From Candidatus Parcubacteria bacterium (GTDB lineage Bacteria > Patescibacteriota > Patescibacteriia > CAIXNZ01): a stretch of DNA of 5,210 nucleotides. Positions 4,636-5,210 of the stretch are shown here, piece by piece; position 1 is the first letter of the stretch, and the number at the start of each line of letters is the position of its first letter. A program made the position numbers and the translations under genes. The stretch lies in NCBI GenBank assembly GCA_026395675.1, contig JAPLYF010000021.1, forward strand, positions 1 to 5,210. Direction: 5' to 3'. The notes beneath the pieces are model-generated. The model was not told the DNA's origin. It was given only the letters and a program-made list of their open reading frames with translations, and did not search any database.

Positions 4636-5210
4636 GACAGCAGGATTAATTTTTGCTCTGAGTGCAGCTTCATTAGCCATAATTTATGGCTTAATTTTAA
4701 TTAAGCTTGTTTTGAAATTACCAGCTGGGGATGAAAAGATGCAGGAGATTGCCAGGGCCATTCAGGAAGGAGCTAAGGCCTATTTAAATCGGCAGTATAA
4801 AACAATTGGCCTGGTCGCAGTTATTTTATTTTTGTTAATTGGATTATTTTTGGGCTGGCTGACTGCCTTGGGTTTTTTATTAGGCGCTTTTCTTTCAGCT
4901 TTAACCGGTTATATTGGCATGTATGTTTCTGTCCGGGCCAATGTGCGCACAGCTGAGGCCGCCAAAAAGGGACTTAAGGAGGCCTTGAATGTGGCTGTCA
5001 GAGGCGGTGCAGTGACTGGCTTTTTGGTTGTGGGCTTAGGACTTTTGGGAGTCACGCTATTTTATTTGATAACAAAAGATTTGCAGGCCTTGCTTGGCTT
5101 GGGTTTTGGCGGTTCTTTAATTTCCATTTTTGCCCGTCTGGGCGGCGGTATTTTTACCAAGGCAGCTGATGTGGGCGCTGATTTAGTTGGCAAAGTTGAA
5201 GCAGGCATTC
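4634..5210 (+). CDS. hppA: Membrane-bound ion-translocating pyrophosphatase, 3' partial
   Basis: The first 192 residues of a membrane pyrophosphatase are visible, out of a usual 650-700 or more; the gene runs off the window. The enzyme splits pyrophosphate and pumps H+ or Na+ across the cytoplasmic membrane. Hydrophobic segments lie at about 3-29, 57-73, 76-98, 127-146 and 150-168. The family signature [20 protein letters not shown] ends the fragment. D179, D183, K187 and E189 match the pyrophosphate/metal-binding and ion-gate residues of plant enzymes (D253, D257, K261 and E263 in mung bean), and R168 and K176 match R242 and K250. The residues that decide K+ dependence and ion type lie beyond the window. 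ATG 4634 is chosen because the N-terminus then begins with the expected first membrane helix. No Shine-Dalgarno site is seen. A promoter is at 4520-4548, divergent from the peptidase gene. The identification is firm. Confidence 0.95.
   Translation, partial: MTAGLIFALSAASLAIIYGLILIKLVLKLPAGDEKMQEIARAIQEGAKAYLNRQYKTIGLVAVILFLLIGLFLGWLTALGFLLGAFLSALTGYIGMYVSVRANVRTAEAAKKGLKEALNVAVRGGAVTGFLVVGLGLLGVTLFYLITKDLQALLGLGFGGSLISIFARLGGGIFTKAADVGADLVGKVEAGI

Overview
The window looks like a piece of an AT-rich bacterial chromosome, most likely from the Candidate Phyla Radiation (Patescibacteria, Parcubacteria-like). This is an inference, not proof. It rests on AT-rich, lysine- and isoleucine-heavy proteins of unknown family between a few recognisable genes, on weak or absent Shine-Dalgarno sites for most genes, and on intergenic DNA rich in short GC-rich palindromes (TCCGCC-AAA-GGCGGA, CCTGCCTGCCGGCAGGCAGG). 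I associate such palindromes with these genomes but cannot check this here. Stops used are TAA and TAG, and Trp is TGG, so nothing suggests recoding of TGA.

Layout. Bases 1-1443 (+) hold the 3' part of a YifB/ComM-type AAA+ ATPase whose start lies upstream of the window. A helical, charged protein of unknown function follows at 1483-2358 (+), probably in the same transcript. A strong stem-loop at 2360-2393 lies between it and a convergent small gene of unknown function (2383-2703, -). That small gene has its own good promoter and a near-perfect Shine-Dalgarno site, which shows that translation begins at TTG 2703 rather than at the longer ORF's GTG 2712. At 2767-4065 (-) is a membrane-anchored cell-wall hydrolase with two LysM domains and a complete M23 metallopeptidase domain.

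A 568-base gene-free stretch (4066-4633) separates the hydrolase from the divergent 5' end of a membrane-bound ion-pumping pyrophosphatase (4634 to the window end, +). This stretch is the richest part of the window. It holds divergent sigma70-type promoters, an inverted-repeat leader in front of the hydrolase, and two tandem copies of a strongly strand-skewed hairpin-like repeat. The second copy carries a clean 20-bp palindrome insertion. The pyrophosphatase leader is a run of abutting palindromes, the last of which includes the start codon.

Working together: the recognised genes cover DNA processing (ComM type), cell-wall remodelling and membrane energetics. They look like neighbouring housekeeping functions rather than one pathway. 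I see no CRISPR array, tRNA, rRNA, transposase or clear defence system, and no convincing undescribed multi-gene system. The points worth a second look are the intergenic repeats and palindromes and the two unrecognised proteins.
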